From Siphonodentalium dalli (lineage: Eukaryota > Mollusca > Scaphopoda > Gadilida > Siphonodentaliidae), in the NCBI GenBank assembly GCA_032622095.1, contig CP136066.1, positions 182,998,716 to 183,062,715 on the forward strand: a stretch of DNA of 64,000 bases. The letters are read 5' to 3'. Position numbers and translations under genes: made by a program. Shown one piece after another: positions 13,901 through 22,865 of this stretch. Numbering within the stretch: position 1 is the first letter of the stretch; the number at the start of each line of letters is the position of its first letter. The notes under the pieces were generated by a model. That model did no database searches and had not been told where the DNA came from. It was given only the letters and a program-made list of their open reading frames with translations.

Positions 13901-14004
13901 ATAGAAAAGCTCATCGTTCCCCCTCCAAAGTTCACAACAGAACTCGTAGCTTGTATATACATCAGAATAAACATAGCCAACAATGATAGCCCTATCGCCC
14001 TCAT
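1808..14004 (-). CDS. Gene 1: five-exon secreted or extracellular protein, 3' end outside window
   Basis: Spliced gene assembled by reading the minus strand. Exons, in coding order, are 14004-13885, 5941-5622, 4767-4621, 3574-3436 and 1975-1808, giving about 298 residues. Every intron starts GT and ends AG, and codon phases agree at all four joins (0, 2, 2, 0). The first exon encodes a signal peptide. Exons 3-5 form a module with W-H-L-Q, R-S-D-T-G, N-R-S-P, D-P-D-G-D-S-V-R-C, a later D-C and W-G-A-V-A-L-A-V-R-D-Y, ending V-P-L-Q. From memory this pattern recurs in uncharacterised extracellular proteins of cnidarians, molluscs and lancelets; I know no name or function for it. Those proteins usually continue with F-L-V after V-P-L-Q, so at least one more exon is expected, and the last donor at 1807 supports that. 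I did not find it in bases 1-1750. Intron 1 is 7.9 kb and full of repeats. The gene is well supported; its function is unknown. Confidence 0.8.
2731..3107. mobile_element. hAT-like MITE with 8-bp target duplication
   Basis: 377 bp starting CAGGGGCGAC and ending with the complement of CAGGGGCGGC. Flanks are CCCTTAAG (2723-2730) and CCATTAAG (3108-3115), an 8-bp duplication with one mismatch. CAGGG ends with 8-bp duplications are typical of hAT. G and C runs flank the interior. It lies between exons 4 and 5 of gene 1. Confidence 0.8.
3436..3574 (-). CDS. Gene 1 exon 4, D-P-D-G-D motif
   Basis: 139 bases: one base completing Lys from exon 3 (AA plus G), then 46 codons to donor AAG before GTGAGC (3435-3430). 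The acceptor is CTTCTTTAG (3576-3575). It reads I-I-K-L-P-F-T-D-P-D-G-D-S-V-R-C-A-L-A, which matches the family's D-P-D-G-D-x-V-x-C-R-W-A stretch, except that R-W is replaced by A-L. The cysteine pair that usually follows is absent, so this copy may be a divergent member. Confidence 0.75.
3797..4157 (+). mobile_element. piggyBac-like MITE, subfamily A, copy 2
   Basis: 361 bp, flanked by TTAA at both ends. Terminal inverted repeats are CCCTTTACCCAACA and its complement. TTAA duplication and CCC-starting ends are typical of piggyBac-derived elements. The spacer between the two cores is shorter than in other copies. It lies in intron 3 of gene 1. Confidence 0.9.
4621..4767 (-). CDS. Gene 1 exon 3, R-S-D-T-G motif
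   Basis: 147 bases, symmetrical phase. The acceptor is very strong (TTTCTTTTTCCTTAG, AG at 4769-4768) and the donor is CAA before GTGAGT (4620-4615). One base completes the codon left open by exon 2 (TA plus C, Tyr); the exon then reads 48 residues and leaves two bases. It contains N-W-H-L-Q-I-K-V-I-P-G-V-R-S-D-T-G-I-P-N-R-S-P, the most recognisable part of the family module. The other two reading frames do not fit the phases on both sides. Confidence 0.8.
5622..5941 (-). CDS. Gene 1 exon 2
   Basis: 320 bases, 106 codons plus two bases. The acceptor is TTCACCAG at 5942-5943 and the donor is GTGAGT at 5621-5616, just before an in-frame TAG that would otherwise end the frame. It opens V-V-V-D-L-L-E-G-F-L-L-G-E-G-P-C-G-P-T-C, followed by a hydrophilic, charged segment with G-E-W-K and N-Q-W-E-Q-E-R-T. 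Base composition is clearly more GC-rich than its surroundings. An earlier acceptor at 5972-5973 (TATTAG behind a T-rich tract) would add ten in-frame codons; I prefer the later one because it joins exon 1 smoothly. Confidence 0.7.
6926..6985 (+). CDS. Possible internal exon, plus strand
   Basis: 20 codons between acceptor CTTTTACAG (6924-6925) and a weak donor GTTATA (6986), phase 0 at both ends, so it would join the exon at 7165. It reads R-M-T-D-D-R-D-R-Q-F-N-V-F-F. It lies inside intron 1 of gene 1 on the other strand. Chance is a real alternative. Confidence 0.22.
7165..7320 (+). CDS. Possible terminal exon, plus strand
   Basis: 52 codons including stop TAA (7318-7320), straight after a good acceptor (TTCTTCCATTTCAG, AG at 7163-7164). 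The peptide is acidic and non-repetitive (N-R-L-T-H-I-S-D-L-D-V, then E-I-S-L-E-A-F-G-I-E-G-S-W-L-D-V) and looks more like a protein than nearby random frames. No family is recognised. The open frame on the opposite strand here is probably its shadow. Confidence 0.35.
   Translation, partial: NRLTHISDLDVTPLSGSEISLEAFGIEGSWLDVSVSRYEDFSPVETSTPNT
7566..7893 (+). repeat. Left arm of inverted duplication with first-exon-like segment
   Basis: About 320 bases that recur in reverse at 9247-9560. The arm contains CAAGATGGCGGCGCC at 7650-7664, a 29-base open segment from ATG 7653 (M-A-A-P-S-K-Q-D-K-R) and a consensus donor GTAAGT at 7682-7687. Homology runs from about 60 bases upstream of the ATG to about 210 bases into the following non-coding DNA. 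Confidence 0.7.
7653..7681 (+). promoter_or_regulatory. ATG with YY1-like motif and splice donor, left copy
   Basis: AAGATGGCGGC is the classical YY1 consensus, which often overlaps start codons of animal genes. Here it is followed by nine sense codons, two bases and GTAAGT, so it could be a real first coding exon. The matching downstream exon was not found. Confidence 0.4.
8080..8142 (+). repeat. 21-bp minisatellite, three units
   Basis: AATTTTCGTTCAGGTTCAGAC three times with small changes. Confidence 0.88.
9247..9560 (-). repeat. Right arm of inverted duplication with first-exon-like segment
   Basis: Reverse copy of 7566-7893. ATG at 9487-9485, ten identical residues and donor GTAAGT at 9458-9453 are all intact, although the surrounding bases have diverged by substitutions and small indels. 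Confidence 0.7.
9459..9487 (-). promoter_or_regulatory. ATG with YY1-like motif and splice donor, right copy
   Basis: Mirror copy of the segment at 7653. The two copies point toward each other across a 1.8-kb spacer. Confidence 0.4.
9561..10248. other. Intron 1 of gene 1, middle
   Basis: No gene or repeat recognised. Short open frames here lack splice or coding signs. Confidence 0.5.
10249..10731 (+). mobile_element. TTAAAGG-type MITE, copy 1 (right end lost)
   Basis: Starts TTAAAGGTACGGTTGGCC and stays nearly identical to 38758-39240 for about 480 bp. The last 20 or so bases of the intact copy are missing here. Confidence 0.8.
10890..11245 (+). repeat. 15-bp minisatellite, about 23 units
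   Basis: Units of the type T-A-T-T-A-C-G-A-A-G-G-T-C-C-A. Because 15 is a multiple of three and the unit has few stops, several frames stay open, giving repetitive 5-residue peptides. These are not genes. Confidence 0.9.
11246..12139. other. Intron 1 of gene 1, between arrays
   Basis: Nothing recognised in about 900 bp. Confidence 0.5.
12179..13710. mobile_element. hAT-like non-autonomous element with internal repeats
   Basis: 1.5 kb between CAGGGACGTGGC and GCCACGTCTCTG. The 7 bases GTTACAC are directly repeated on both sides (12172-12178, 13711-13717), close to the 8 expected for hAT. The left half has three diverged copies of a roughly 180-bp unit containing G-T-T-G-G-A-A-A-T-T-T-C. A TTAAAGG-type MITE is nested at 13040-13530 and a run of about 26 C lies near the right end. 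It splits the 39-bp tandem array in intron 1 of gene 1. Confidence 0.75.
13040..13530 (-). mobile_element. TTAAAGG-type MITE nested in the hAT-like element
   Basis: Ends are TCAAAGGCACGGGCGGCG at the left and the complement of TTAAAGATACGGGCGGCG at the right. The interior is a diverged reverse copy of the 10249/38758 family, including CGGCGGTTTTTGACGG and AACGCTCTTTAT motifs. It inserted after the hAT-like element. Confidence 0.7.
13885..14004 (-). CDS. Gene 1 exon 1: signal peptide
   Basis: Codes for exactly 40 residues, starting at ATG 14004-14002 in the context ACCAAGATGA. Residues 1-22 read MRAIGLSLLAMFILMYIQ and then A-T-S-S: a short basic start, a hydrophobic stretch and small residues at the likely cleavage site, which is a typical signal peptide. 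The mature start has G-G-G-T-M-S-F-S-I-D-K-N-G-K. The exon ends AAG before donor GTGAGT (13884-13879), phase 0, and reads straight into exon 2. The 39-bp repeats just inside the intron resemble this donor region. The promoter is not resolved. Confidence 0.8.
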
Positions 14005-14499
14005 CTTGGTGATACTTATTCGGAAAGTTCCCAAGAATACGCAGTGAAAACACGATCAGCTTTATTTCTATCTAGTCGATACATGTACCTCCTTCATGTT
14101 GTAATGACAGATAAAGTATTTACCGATCGCCTTGTAAACATATCCAACACTTCGATACTATGAATTCTATCACAATCTCCAGTTTAATAAATCAATGTTA
14201 TCTCTCCAATTGACCATGTATTGTCGACAATAACCCATTGGTAAACAAAAAATCCAATTTCGAACTACGTGTTCTTGATCACACAGCTATTGATGGCATT
14301 GGACATGGCATACCGAGACATGGGACAATTTTATCGCGGATTAATTCTCAGCATGCATGTATTAATTATGCCATGCACTTTTCAAATAAATGTTTCGGTG
14401 ATATAAAGTTATTGATCTAGGAATAACAAGAGGTTGCACGGCGGCTGCTGGGATACCCCTATGGTGAAAATTGAAATATGGGCAGGTCGGACACCAAAT
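14005..14499. other. 5' untranslated region and upstream region of gene 1
   Basis: The gene 1 promoter should lie here. I see no convincing TATA box and no upstream exon. Confidence 0.4.
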
Positions 14500-14890
14500 T
14501 ATGAAAATAAATGTGATGAACGAACAAATTACTTAACAATTCTAACAAATGACGGACGGAAATCCAACATTTTCAGATAATGAAAGAGCGATAACTCTTG
14601 AACGGAAAACGTGAACAACATCAATTAACCCTCGTTTGAAAGCACCCATGATGCAAAACCTGCATACCAAATTTCATTAAGATCCGATAACCCATGGTTG
14701 AGATATAAAAGCAGACGGACGGAAATCCAACATTTTCAGATAAACACAGAGATAACGCTTGAACGGATAATGTGAACAACATTAATGAACCCTCTTTTGA
14801 ACGCCCTCCTGATGCCAAACCTGCATACCAAATTTCATTGAGATCTGGTCACACGTGGTTGAGATATATGAGCGGGCGGATGGGGGTATA
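14500..14890 (+). repeat. Two tandem units of about 185 bp
   Basis: GACGGACGGAAATCCAACAT and CCTGCATACCAAATTTCATT recur with about 75-80 percent identity, judged by eye. Non-coding. Confidence 0.75.
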
Positions 14891-15094
14891 ATGATAAAAT
14901 GACCTGCCATCGCATTTGACACCAGAATTTTTATCCGAGCTTAGATCATGTACTGAATCTGTACTCCAGATATACACCCATAGAGATCATATTTAGCCAG
15001 TACACAGTCTGGGAACTTGTTGATGTTTTGACAGGGAAGTGTATGCCATTGAAAAACAGTGCAAGTAATCTTTTTCTCAGTTATTACCTGTTCC

Positions 15095-15484
15095 TTAACC
15101 CTTTACCCAACAGAAGGGCCCTGTGCCAATGCATTCTCTTATATATGCGAGTCGACCATAGGTCGCCTCGCATATATAAGAGAATGCATTGGCTTAACAC
15201 ATTAAAAATTATAAAATTATTAAAGAATGTAAGAAAAAATGGTAAAAAAAGATTTTTTTTAGGCCAATGCATTCTCTTATATATGCGAGGCGACCTATGG
15301 TCGACTCGCATATATAAGATAATGCATTGGCACAGGGCATAACTGTAACCATCACAATGTGGTCAAGGAGCCGGTTCCAATGATATCCATATTTGTATGG
15401 TTTTATTGAGACAGACCGAAGATATTTTAGGCTGTTGAAGCTTTATTTGGCCGGTTTTGGCCGGTTTGTTGGGTAAAGGGTTAA
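15095..15484 (-). mobile_element. piggyBac-like MITE, subfamily A, copy 3
   Basis: 390 bp with TTAA at 15095-15098 and 15481-15484. It is inserted in a dispersed repeat whose unoccupied version (CTGTTCCTTAATAGTGTAC) is present at 22891-22909, which confirms both boundaries. Confidence 0.93.
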
Positions 15485-15559
15485 TAGTGTACTTCACGGT
15501 AGCTGAAGGTCACAACGCTAAACGTACGGTTTAAGTGACTTTATGGACGATTTTGCTTT

Positions 15560-15830
15560 GCGTCGCTTACAATTATGGAACCTCCCCCGGGTAATTAATT
15601 CAATGTTTATTGCGATATCGACCCACAAAATTTGCATGCAATCTCGAAATGGACCACCCCCTAATTAGAAGTATATTATTGAGGAACAAGTATTAACACA
15701 GAAATATATTCCATGCCTTGTTTGTTCAATGTTATATATATAATGTATGGGTCAGAATATCTATACGTTCCCAGGTTTTGAACTGGTGGACTATGATTTA
15801 TACGACCGCAGCTAAAGTAGAGACCAATGG
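15560..15830. repeat. Part of the 22866-type dispersed repeat family
   Basis: GTTCCCAGGTTTTGAACTGG and TTATTGAGGAACAAGTATTA are reverse matches to 43190-43300. Confidence 0.5.
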
Positions 15831-16741
15831 CATGATCTAATGAGGTTGCCAATGCATTGTTTCTAGTACCGGTACTCGGAATTCAGGTGATTTGTTCAAG
15901 TGGTTTCAGGTTTCAACAACATGGTTGTATGCAGCTTTTATAGAACACAATTACTCTATTATTTTTGTATTTCCCAATGCAGCCCAAATGACATAGTTTG
16001 ATATAATTCAGTCCCAGACCTCTTGATATTATGTTGAAGTTATGAACAATACTACTGCAAATGTGTGGAAAAAAACTATGATATTGACAGTGTGAACTCA
16101 CTATATATGTCATGTACTTCGGATTCACCCCTCTCCGAAGTATATTACATGTACTTCGGATTCATCCCTCTCTGTTAACCGGTATTATATTATTCAGATA
16201 CGGTAAGGGTGAAACCATGACACCCTCATTAATAGGAGGTTTTTGGTGATCATATATTGTCTGAGGAAGTTTTAATACCTTTTTAGTTTGTCAGGCGAAA
16301 CAAAATTCCAATGATCGTCTCGGAATAAAGGGCGTTCTCAATTATGACCTTTTTCAGTAGTTTTCAACGTAAAACTCACGAGATTGATTTCGTATTTTTC
16401 ATTGTTCGTTGAACATTGGATCTGAAAATAACTTTTGGTCAACTAAGATTGAATTTCATCATTACAAATTAAAATTTCATTTTATTTACAAACTCGCTGG
16501 GTTACATTTACACTTTTTCAAAGGACTTCTCTGTACGCCACATTGGTGGTCTTCCCTTCTGCTGCATGGATGAATGGGTTGATTGTTGATATATTCTTGG
16601 TATGATATGGATAGAGAGCATATATATTATGCTATTCATGATTCGAGGCGGTGTATGACGTTGATTGCGGTATCTGTGTAGAGTAACAATAAAGAGCGTT
16701 TACTAATTATCTGTTCCTGATATGGTATGAATAAATAGAGA

Positions 16742-16903
16742 TTATCACTACAGTGAGGTGATCTGAGTCTCCATATCACGCCGAGTTGAGAAGGTGAGAT
16801 CCCAGATCAGACGAGCTGCCGCAGGCTGCGAGTCTGATCTGGGATCTCACCTTCTCAACGAGACGTGATGTGGAGACTCAGATCACTTCACTGTAGTAAT
16901 AAT
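16742..16903. repeat. Long hairpin, arms about 75 bp
   Basis: TGAGAAGGTGAGATCCCAGA on the left faces its complement on the right; the whole 162 bp folds with few mismatches and a short GC-rich tip. Possibly a fold-back MITE without a visible target duplication. Confidence 0.85.
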
Positions 16904-18079
16904 ATGTTTATTATAAGACCAATTGAACTTAATTATTACAAACAACCTCTGAATTTTTTTTTTTTTAAAGGGGATCAGTTGAATTCAAATTTAATTAACG
17001 AATCGCAACAATTTAATCAACAACAATTTTAAGATTAAATTTCTCAATTGAAAATAGTCCAGGAGCCTCGTTCTGATTCAGACACGCATGATCTGGAATC
17101 GGATCACGATACTATCATGATCCGATTTGACGGAAAACCACCACCAAACAATGGTGGTATTTAGTGAAAATAATGACAGTCATATAATAAAGAGCGTTAC
17201 TCGCGTATGTGCGCAACATGTTAACTACATTCCGTGCGGAGTCTCAGTTGGTCTTTTAAGACATCTGAGGTAAACGGACCTATCTAATAATTCTCACCGA
17301 GTCAAATTACCCATATATACAACTTTTCAGCTATGATGGTCCAGCCGTTTTATCGCCTATAAGCGGACAAACAGACACAGGAACAAACAACTTGAGTTGT
17401 ATAAGTATATACACATGTGTATATCGAGCTGCAGCCTTGTGAACATGGGAAACTAATGTATCCTTGCAAACAAACAAAATCCTATAATTTAACGAATTAT
17501 ATCGATGACCCATTGGGCGTATACATCATACGTGTGCCTCATGTTCGTAAACAAGGAGCTAAACAATCTCTTAGAATGCCCCAAATCAGGCAAATGTATA
17601 TCGTTTTATAATCGCAGTCTACTTCTACAACCAGTAATATTAATATGAACAATAACAACAACTTTGCTATGCTAAAAGCAGAAGTAACATCGTTCCGACA
17701 CCAACGGTCTTCAGTCGACGGTTTCGCTCATTACATTTGATGACGTACGGTAGGGGATATCCCAGTTTCGCTATTTCAATTCAAGTTCAACAACATTGCC
17801 TGTTGAATGTGAACACACGTTATTTTGCATAAATACTGCCAAAATAAAGTCGCTGAGCCAACGCACACATAAACTGTTGTCCGGTTAATCGGGGACTGAA
17901 ACAATCAACCTGAATCAACCAACAACTAATACACTATGTACAGGCATGACATTCGACTTTGACTCCAGGAAGACGAAATTGGGAAACATGTCATCCGCAT
18001 GATCCGGTAAACAACCAAACAAAAAAATGTTTCCGGAAAAAGAATGTATTTAGTTGAACAGTTCCATCAATACCATATT
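16904..18079. other. No gene recognised
   Basis: Contains a small hairpin (AATCGGATCA facing TGATCCGATT, 17097-17127) and otherwise unclassified AT-rich DNA. Confidence 0.5.
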
Positions 18080-18425
18080 GCAAAAGAGAAGCTACTCGTG
18101 GCAACATTAAATAAAAGAGAACCGGAATGACTGATCACACGGTTGGTTTGGTTGGTTTAATCTTGATTCCACAATTTGATATGGAATAATGTTACCAGAA
18201 AAATGTGTAATAGTTTGATTTTTCCATGGCATAGTTCAGTCATGAACATACTCATACTCTTCTGAGTTGGAAGCATAAATCTGAAAAGCCATCACTTATA
18301 GGCCTACATGTAGCTAAAGGGAAGCTACTCAGGACATGAATATTATGAAATAAAAGAGAACATGACTGTTGTGACACTGATTCCAGTCATTCCAGAATTT
18401 GATATGGATTATTGGATTTATTCAT
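18080..18425 (+). repeat. Two diverged tandem copies of about 230 bp
   Basis: GAAGCTACTC, AAATAAAAGAGAAC and ATTTGATATGGA recur in the same order at 18089-18190 and 18321-18412. Confidence 0.6.
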
Positions 18426-19111
18426 TTAATGGATTGAACTTATCTTATTTTCATAAAATTTCAATTTCATATTAAAAAAATAAAAGCACTAAATCCGAAC
18501 TCATTCATCTAAACCCTTCATAATGCACAGATCGGGCAGGTATTGTTTGATCATCAATGGATAATCTCCCAGAAACAATAACCTATGGAACTGGATACAG
18601 CAGCACCCAAAATTTGGGCCAAAGTTTATCACAAATTGTAATCCAGGTTGAATATTTGTTGCTGAAACACGTACATTAATTTATTCTGATTGGCAGAGAT
18701 CTGCTAACTTTAGTTTTCTATTCACAACCGAACTGATTCGTTCACATAATCAATTTTTGCAATATCCTACAAAACAGGGTATCCATAAATGCTTATCTGC
18801 TAAAAGGAAATTGAAGTTTTGAATTGAAATAAATTTAAAACTGTAAATTTAATTAAATAACTGGCAACTCTGAAAAACGCCATATTTGATACATCGCAAA
18901 AATGTATTCCTAGCAGCAGATCGTCAAACATGTATTAGTATGGCAGGTACCAGGTAGATCAAGTCTTCACGATCTACAACAGCTGGGGATATCATAGTTA
19001 TTTTCATTTAGAAAAACAGCCACCCATATATATAGTTTAGTTGAGAATGTCCATGTCATGTCTATTGCTTCGTGGAACATTGTACTGAGATGAGTTATAG
19101 GCTGTAGGTCT

Positions 19112-19428
19112 ATCATTCATGGTACTCACCCTTATAGTGTATATATAGGACATCATTCATAGTACTCATCATTATAGTACAGATAAAGGATATCATTCAT
19201 AGTACTCATCCTTATAGTGCAGATAAAGGACACCATTCATAGTACTCACCCGTATAGTGCAGATAAAGGATATCATTCATAGTACTCATCCTTATAGTGC
19301 AGATACAGGATATCATTCATAGTACTCACCCTTATAGTGCATATAAAGGACATCATTCATAGTACTCACCCTTATAGTGCAGATAAAGGACATCATTCAT
19401 AGTACTCACCCTTATAGTGCATATAATG
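19112..19428 (+). repeat. 40-bp tandem array, eight units
   Basis: Unit TCATTCATAGTACTCACCCT followed by TATAGTGCAGATAAAGGACA, with few mismatches. Confidence 0.93.
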
Positions 19429-19439
19429 GGTGTTTTTTA

Positions 19440-19540
19440 TTTTATGTCCTAAAAATTGTTAGAAACATTTATTTAAAAAAAATGATAAACACTTGTTAGG
19501 CCAATGCATTCTCTTATATATGCGAGGCGACCTATGGTAA
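19440..19540. mobile_element. MITE core remnant
   Basis: Half a core palindrome (CCAATGCATTCTCTTATATA to GGCGACCTATGG) preceded by the B-type AT-rich spacer. Both termini are missing. It lies just after the 40-bp tandem array. Confidence 0.75.
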
Positions 19541-20737
19541 AAAATCAATGATCAACTCAACCAATATCCCAAGCTGTTGTGGACAGAGAAGACTACATGT
19601 AAAAGTCATGTATATGGTTTATATGACAGGGTGGGGACAGTGGCAGCTCTATAAATAAGTGGGACGAAAATATCACCTGTCCTATGAAATATTGGAGAAT
19701 ATTGGCAATATTATGTCTGGCACATATCCTGAATTATACTGTTGCAATTGTATTATAGAATAAATTATAGAATAAATGATTAAAGTAAATATCACATCTT
19801 TGTTTAAAAGGTGTAAAATGAGATGTTTCCATAATTATATATAATTGATATAGTGAGCGATGGTTAAGTGCTGTTAATGCCAATAAAAAATGGTATATTT
19901 TTGTCATCTAATAAAAAAAGATTTTCATGCAAAATGTTGCGGAACATGTTTGAACTAAAGTCACTTTCCACATGACAATGTGTGCCATCGCGTAGCTGAA
20001 TTGGCCATTGTCTAATGGTATCATGAAAAAGACAGCCATGACCTCTCAAAAGTGCAAAAGGTCACCCAGCATCTGAAAATCTCTTTTGACTGCAAAAGTC
20101 AAATACGGGTGGAATAGCCATTCAAATTCTGTTGAAATTTCACTCGAAAATCGCAATCAAATAATTATTATAAACATGCGACCAATTCAAAATAAAAAAT
20201 TATGAGACTTTTCGGAGATCCAGGGGTCTTTCAGCACATTTACATGGTGTATTTTTGCACGGAACCATATCGGTATGACAATGACCAATTCAGCTGTAGT
20301 CTAATAGTAATATTAAAACATTTGCAGGAAGTTATGCCGGGGTGGGTGCCCCTCATGCAAATTTTTTACTAAAGACCTTTTGTGCCCTTATATGACATTT
20401 GTAACAGTTTAAAACATATTACTCGTTCCCATCTACATGTCAATATTAACTTCCACGACAAATTTCATGATGATTTGACCTAATTTGACCTAATCTCTGA
20501 TTTCGAAGACATACACTCAAGATAAATCCGGCCGATTATAGGCATAAAGTCTGTTATAGAAGAGCAACGGGAGGGGACTTCGTCCAAAGCAACATCGCAG
20601 CCAAACCGATATCCCAAGCTGTTGTGGACCGAGAAGACTTGGTCTAGCAATCTCGAGCTGGGACCACCCCCTGTCTGTGAAGTCTTATCTTTCGACAATT
20701 CCTGTGTTTATTTGTTCACAGCACAAATGAACACAAG
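19541..20737. other. No gene recognised; two copies of a short conserved motif
   Basis: ATCCCAAGCTGTTGTGGAC occurs near 19567 and 20611 and, changed and reversed, at 18969. Otherwise nothing recognised. Confidence 0.5.
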
Positions 20738-21864
20738 CGGCCGAATTCTGGTCCCTGGTCTAGACCAGGGTTTCATGTAAACTATAGTCTAGACCAGGCC
20801 GAAACCACGGTGATCGCGATGTGTTACCCAGCTTCGAGGCGAGTAAGCTGGGATTATTGGTCAGCACTTGTCCGTATTCTCGTCTTTTTGAAACTCAGGT
20901 TTACGTAAACCAGGGTTTGCCTTCTTATTGTCATTCAAGCCTTTGTCGGTCTGTTGATAATTCGAACCATGTGGTAACGTACAAGTTCTGGTAACAGAAA
21001 CATAAGTATTTTTGGGAAGCATTTATCTTTATGTTAACCAAATTGTAATTGTGTTATATTTGTATGTCGTGTAGAGTAAAGATTATAATTATATATGAAC
21101 TGGAGAAAATTTAATATAATCCACAATTATGTGTGTTATAGGTAATAGTCTGCAACTGAGACCTAGTCCCCCCCCTGGTCTGAGATTTTTGTATAAACCG
21201 AGACTTGATCCTGAGACGAGAATAGCGAAGTCTGGTTTCGAGAATATATTTATGATGCAGAACTCTAATACGGATTATTAGTTTGATTGTAAGCCAGTCA
21301 TTCGCACGATGGTGAATAGTTTGAGCAACCACAAGCTGGCTTTTAACTGGACATTATAAATGATCTAGTGTAACTGTGTTTTATATAATGTCACCTATCA
21401 TAACTGTAACAATCATGCGTGCGTGTACCCCGGCAATTTGCTGTGGATGAGCATGGGCGACCCGGCATAACAGTGAATGGCACATCGGATTTTCATCTTG
21501 CATCGCATGGGCGGGATGCGGGCTTTCCCGGCGTATTCATAAAATGGACGTTGGAATGCGTCTTGATGGGGGATTACTCGTACCGCCCATTCACGTAGAT
21601 TATTCCAGTATTTTGAACAAGAATAATACTGATGTTTTAAGCAAACAAAAAACAGTAAAGACGAAAACAAATTACAAAAAAAAAACAGAAAAAAAAAATT
21701 AAAAAAATAAAAAAAAAAATTTGTTTTTCAAAACATTAAAATAAAATGAAAAATAGAAGAAAAAGAAATCAAAATATATAAATTTATGATTCTTTTATTT
21801 AAACGCATTTGTTGAAAAAGAAATACAAGAATGGAATTTACTATCTTGTGTCCCTAGAAATCTC

Positions 21865-22152
21865 GGGGGGCCCGGTGGTTCATTCGGTAGAGTGTCAGGT
21901 GCATTACACCGTCCCAGGCCGTCCAGCGCTGACGAAGGTGGTTCGAACCCCGTCACATGGAGGGTGACCGGAATCGTGTATCTGGGCAAGTTTGTCAGTT
22001 GCTTTCCGGGGATCTGTGGTTTCTACACGCAGTGAGACGATTTCTCGGTGGAATTAAGCCTCTGTGTGGTCTTTCCTCCACCCGTAAAATTGACAACGTC
22101 GTGTGCGGCCTAGCGGCTAGATCGACGATAAACCCTAACAAACCAAACCAAA
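21865..22152 (+). mobile_element. tRNA-derived SINE with perfect 13-bp target duplication
   Basis: The head carries polymerase III boxes: A box-like TGGTTCATTCGG (21876-21887) and B box GGTTCGAACCC (21940-21950). The 3' end has CGACGATAAACCCTAAC followed by A-A-C-C repeats. The target duplication CCCTAGAAATCTC is perfect (21852-21864 and 22153-22165), so insertion is recent. Confidence 0.88.
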
Positions 22153-22494
22153 CCCTAGAAATCTCTGAGAAATTCTTATTTTAACGTACATTTTGTTAAT
22201 CGTCCTTGTTCCAATAATGTCTTACCATTTGGATTCTTGGAAATTGGAATGATGGCAACTGAAATGATGGGCGCAATTGTTTTAGCCCATTATATGTTTG
22301 GGTCGAGATTTAAAAGGGTGGTCTCTGAGACTGATTATTCGGTGCATGGGGAGGTGGTATAAACAATGTATAGCCACTTATAGGCCATGGGTGGTTCCAT
22401 CGGCCGTGAAACAAGTTTTTTTTACTCAACTAAAACATTTACTTAAACCGCTGACATCAAAATAGGTTATCATAATAAATAAACATAAAGGTAG

Positions 22495-22560
22495 GGTCGT
22501 GGCGACATGTGAACTTGGGGTGTCTCACACCCCCCCCCCCCCCCAAATTAGGATGGAGCG
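22495..22560. repeat. Fragment related to the hAT-like element end
   Basis: GTCGTGGCGACA, an A-A-C-T-T-G-G-G-G-T-G-T-C-T-C segment and a run of C resemble the terminus of the 12179-13710 element. It lies inside the 20738-22865 element. Confidence 0.45.
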
Positions 22561-22865
22561 GATTGGAAATATGGACAACACCCCACCATCCACATGGAGA
22601 CACTCTAACCACATGCCTGTAAAGACGACACACCGCGCGTGTTCGGTGATAACCCGTTACATTAATGCTCAACTATTCGCGACGTGAACGCAATCATATT
22701 GTTCGAGCACCAAGCGTGCCTTTGTCCGTCGATACACCGATCGTCGTTGATTGAACAATAATCCGCCTAATCTAAATCGAGACCAGGTGGTTTCGCGAGA
22801 CCAGGTCCAGACATGGAACACCGTGATTATTAGGGTGGTCTAGACCAGGGACCAGAATTCGGCCG

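Larger units (their letters stand above)
20738..22865. mobile_element. 2.1-kb DNA element with perfect 30-bp terminal inverted repeats
   Basis: The first 30 bases (CGGCCGAATTCTGG to TAGACCA) are exactly complementary to the last 30. No target duplication is evident and no transposase frame is seen, so the superfamily is unknown. Inside lie an A-rich block (21645-21790), a SINE (21865-22152) and a hAT-end-like fragment. Confidence 0.75.

Noticed and set aside
21865-21955. A genuine tRNA gene
   Set aside because: The polymerase III boxes are present, but the cloverleaf is not convincing, and the segment is the head of a SINE with a target duplication.
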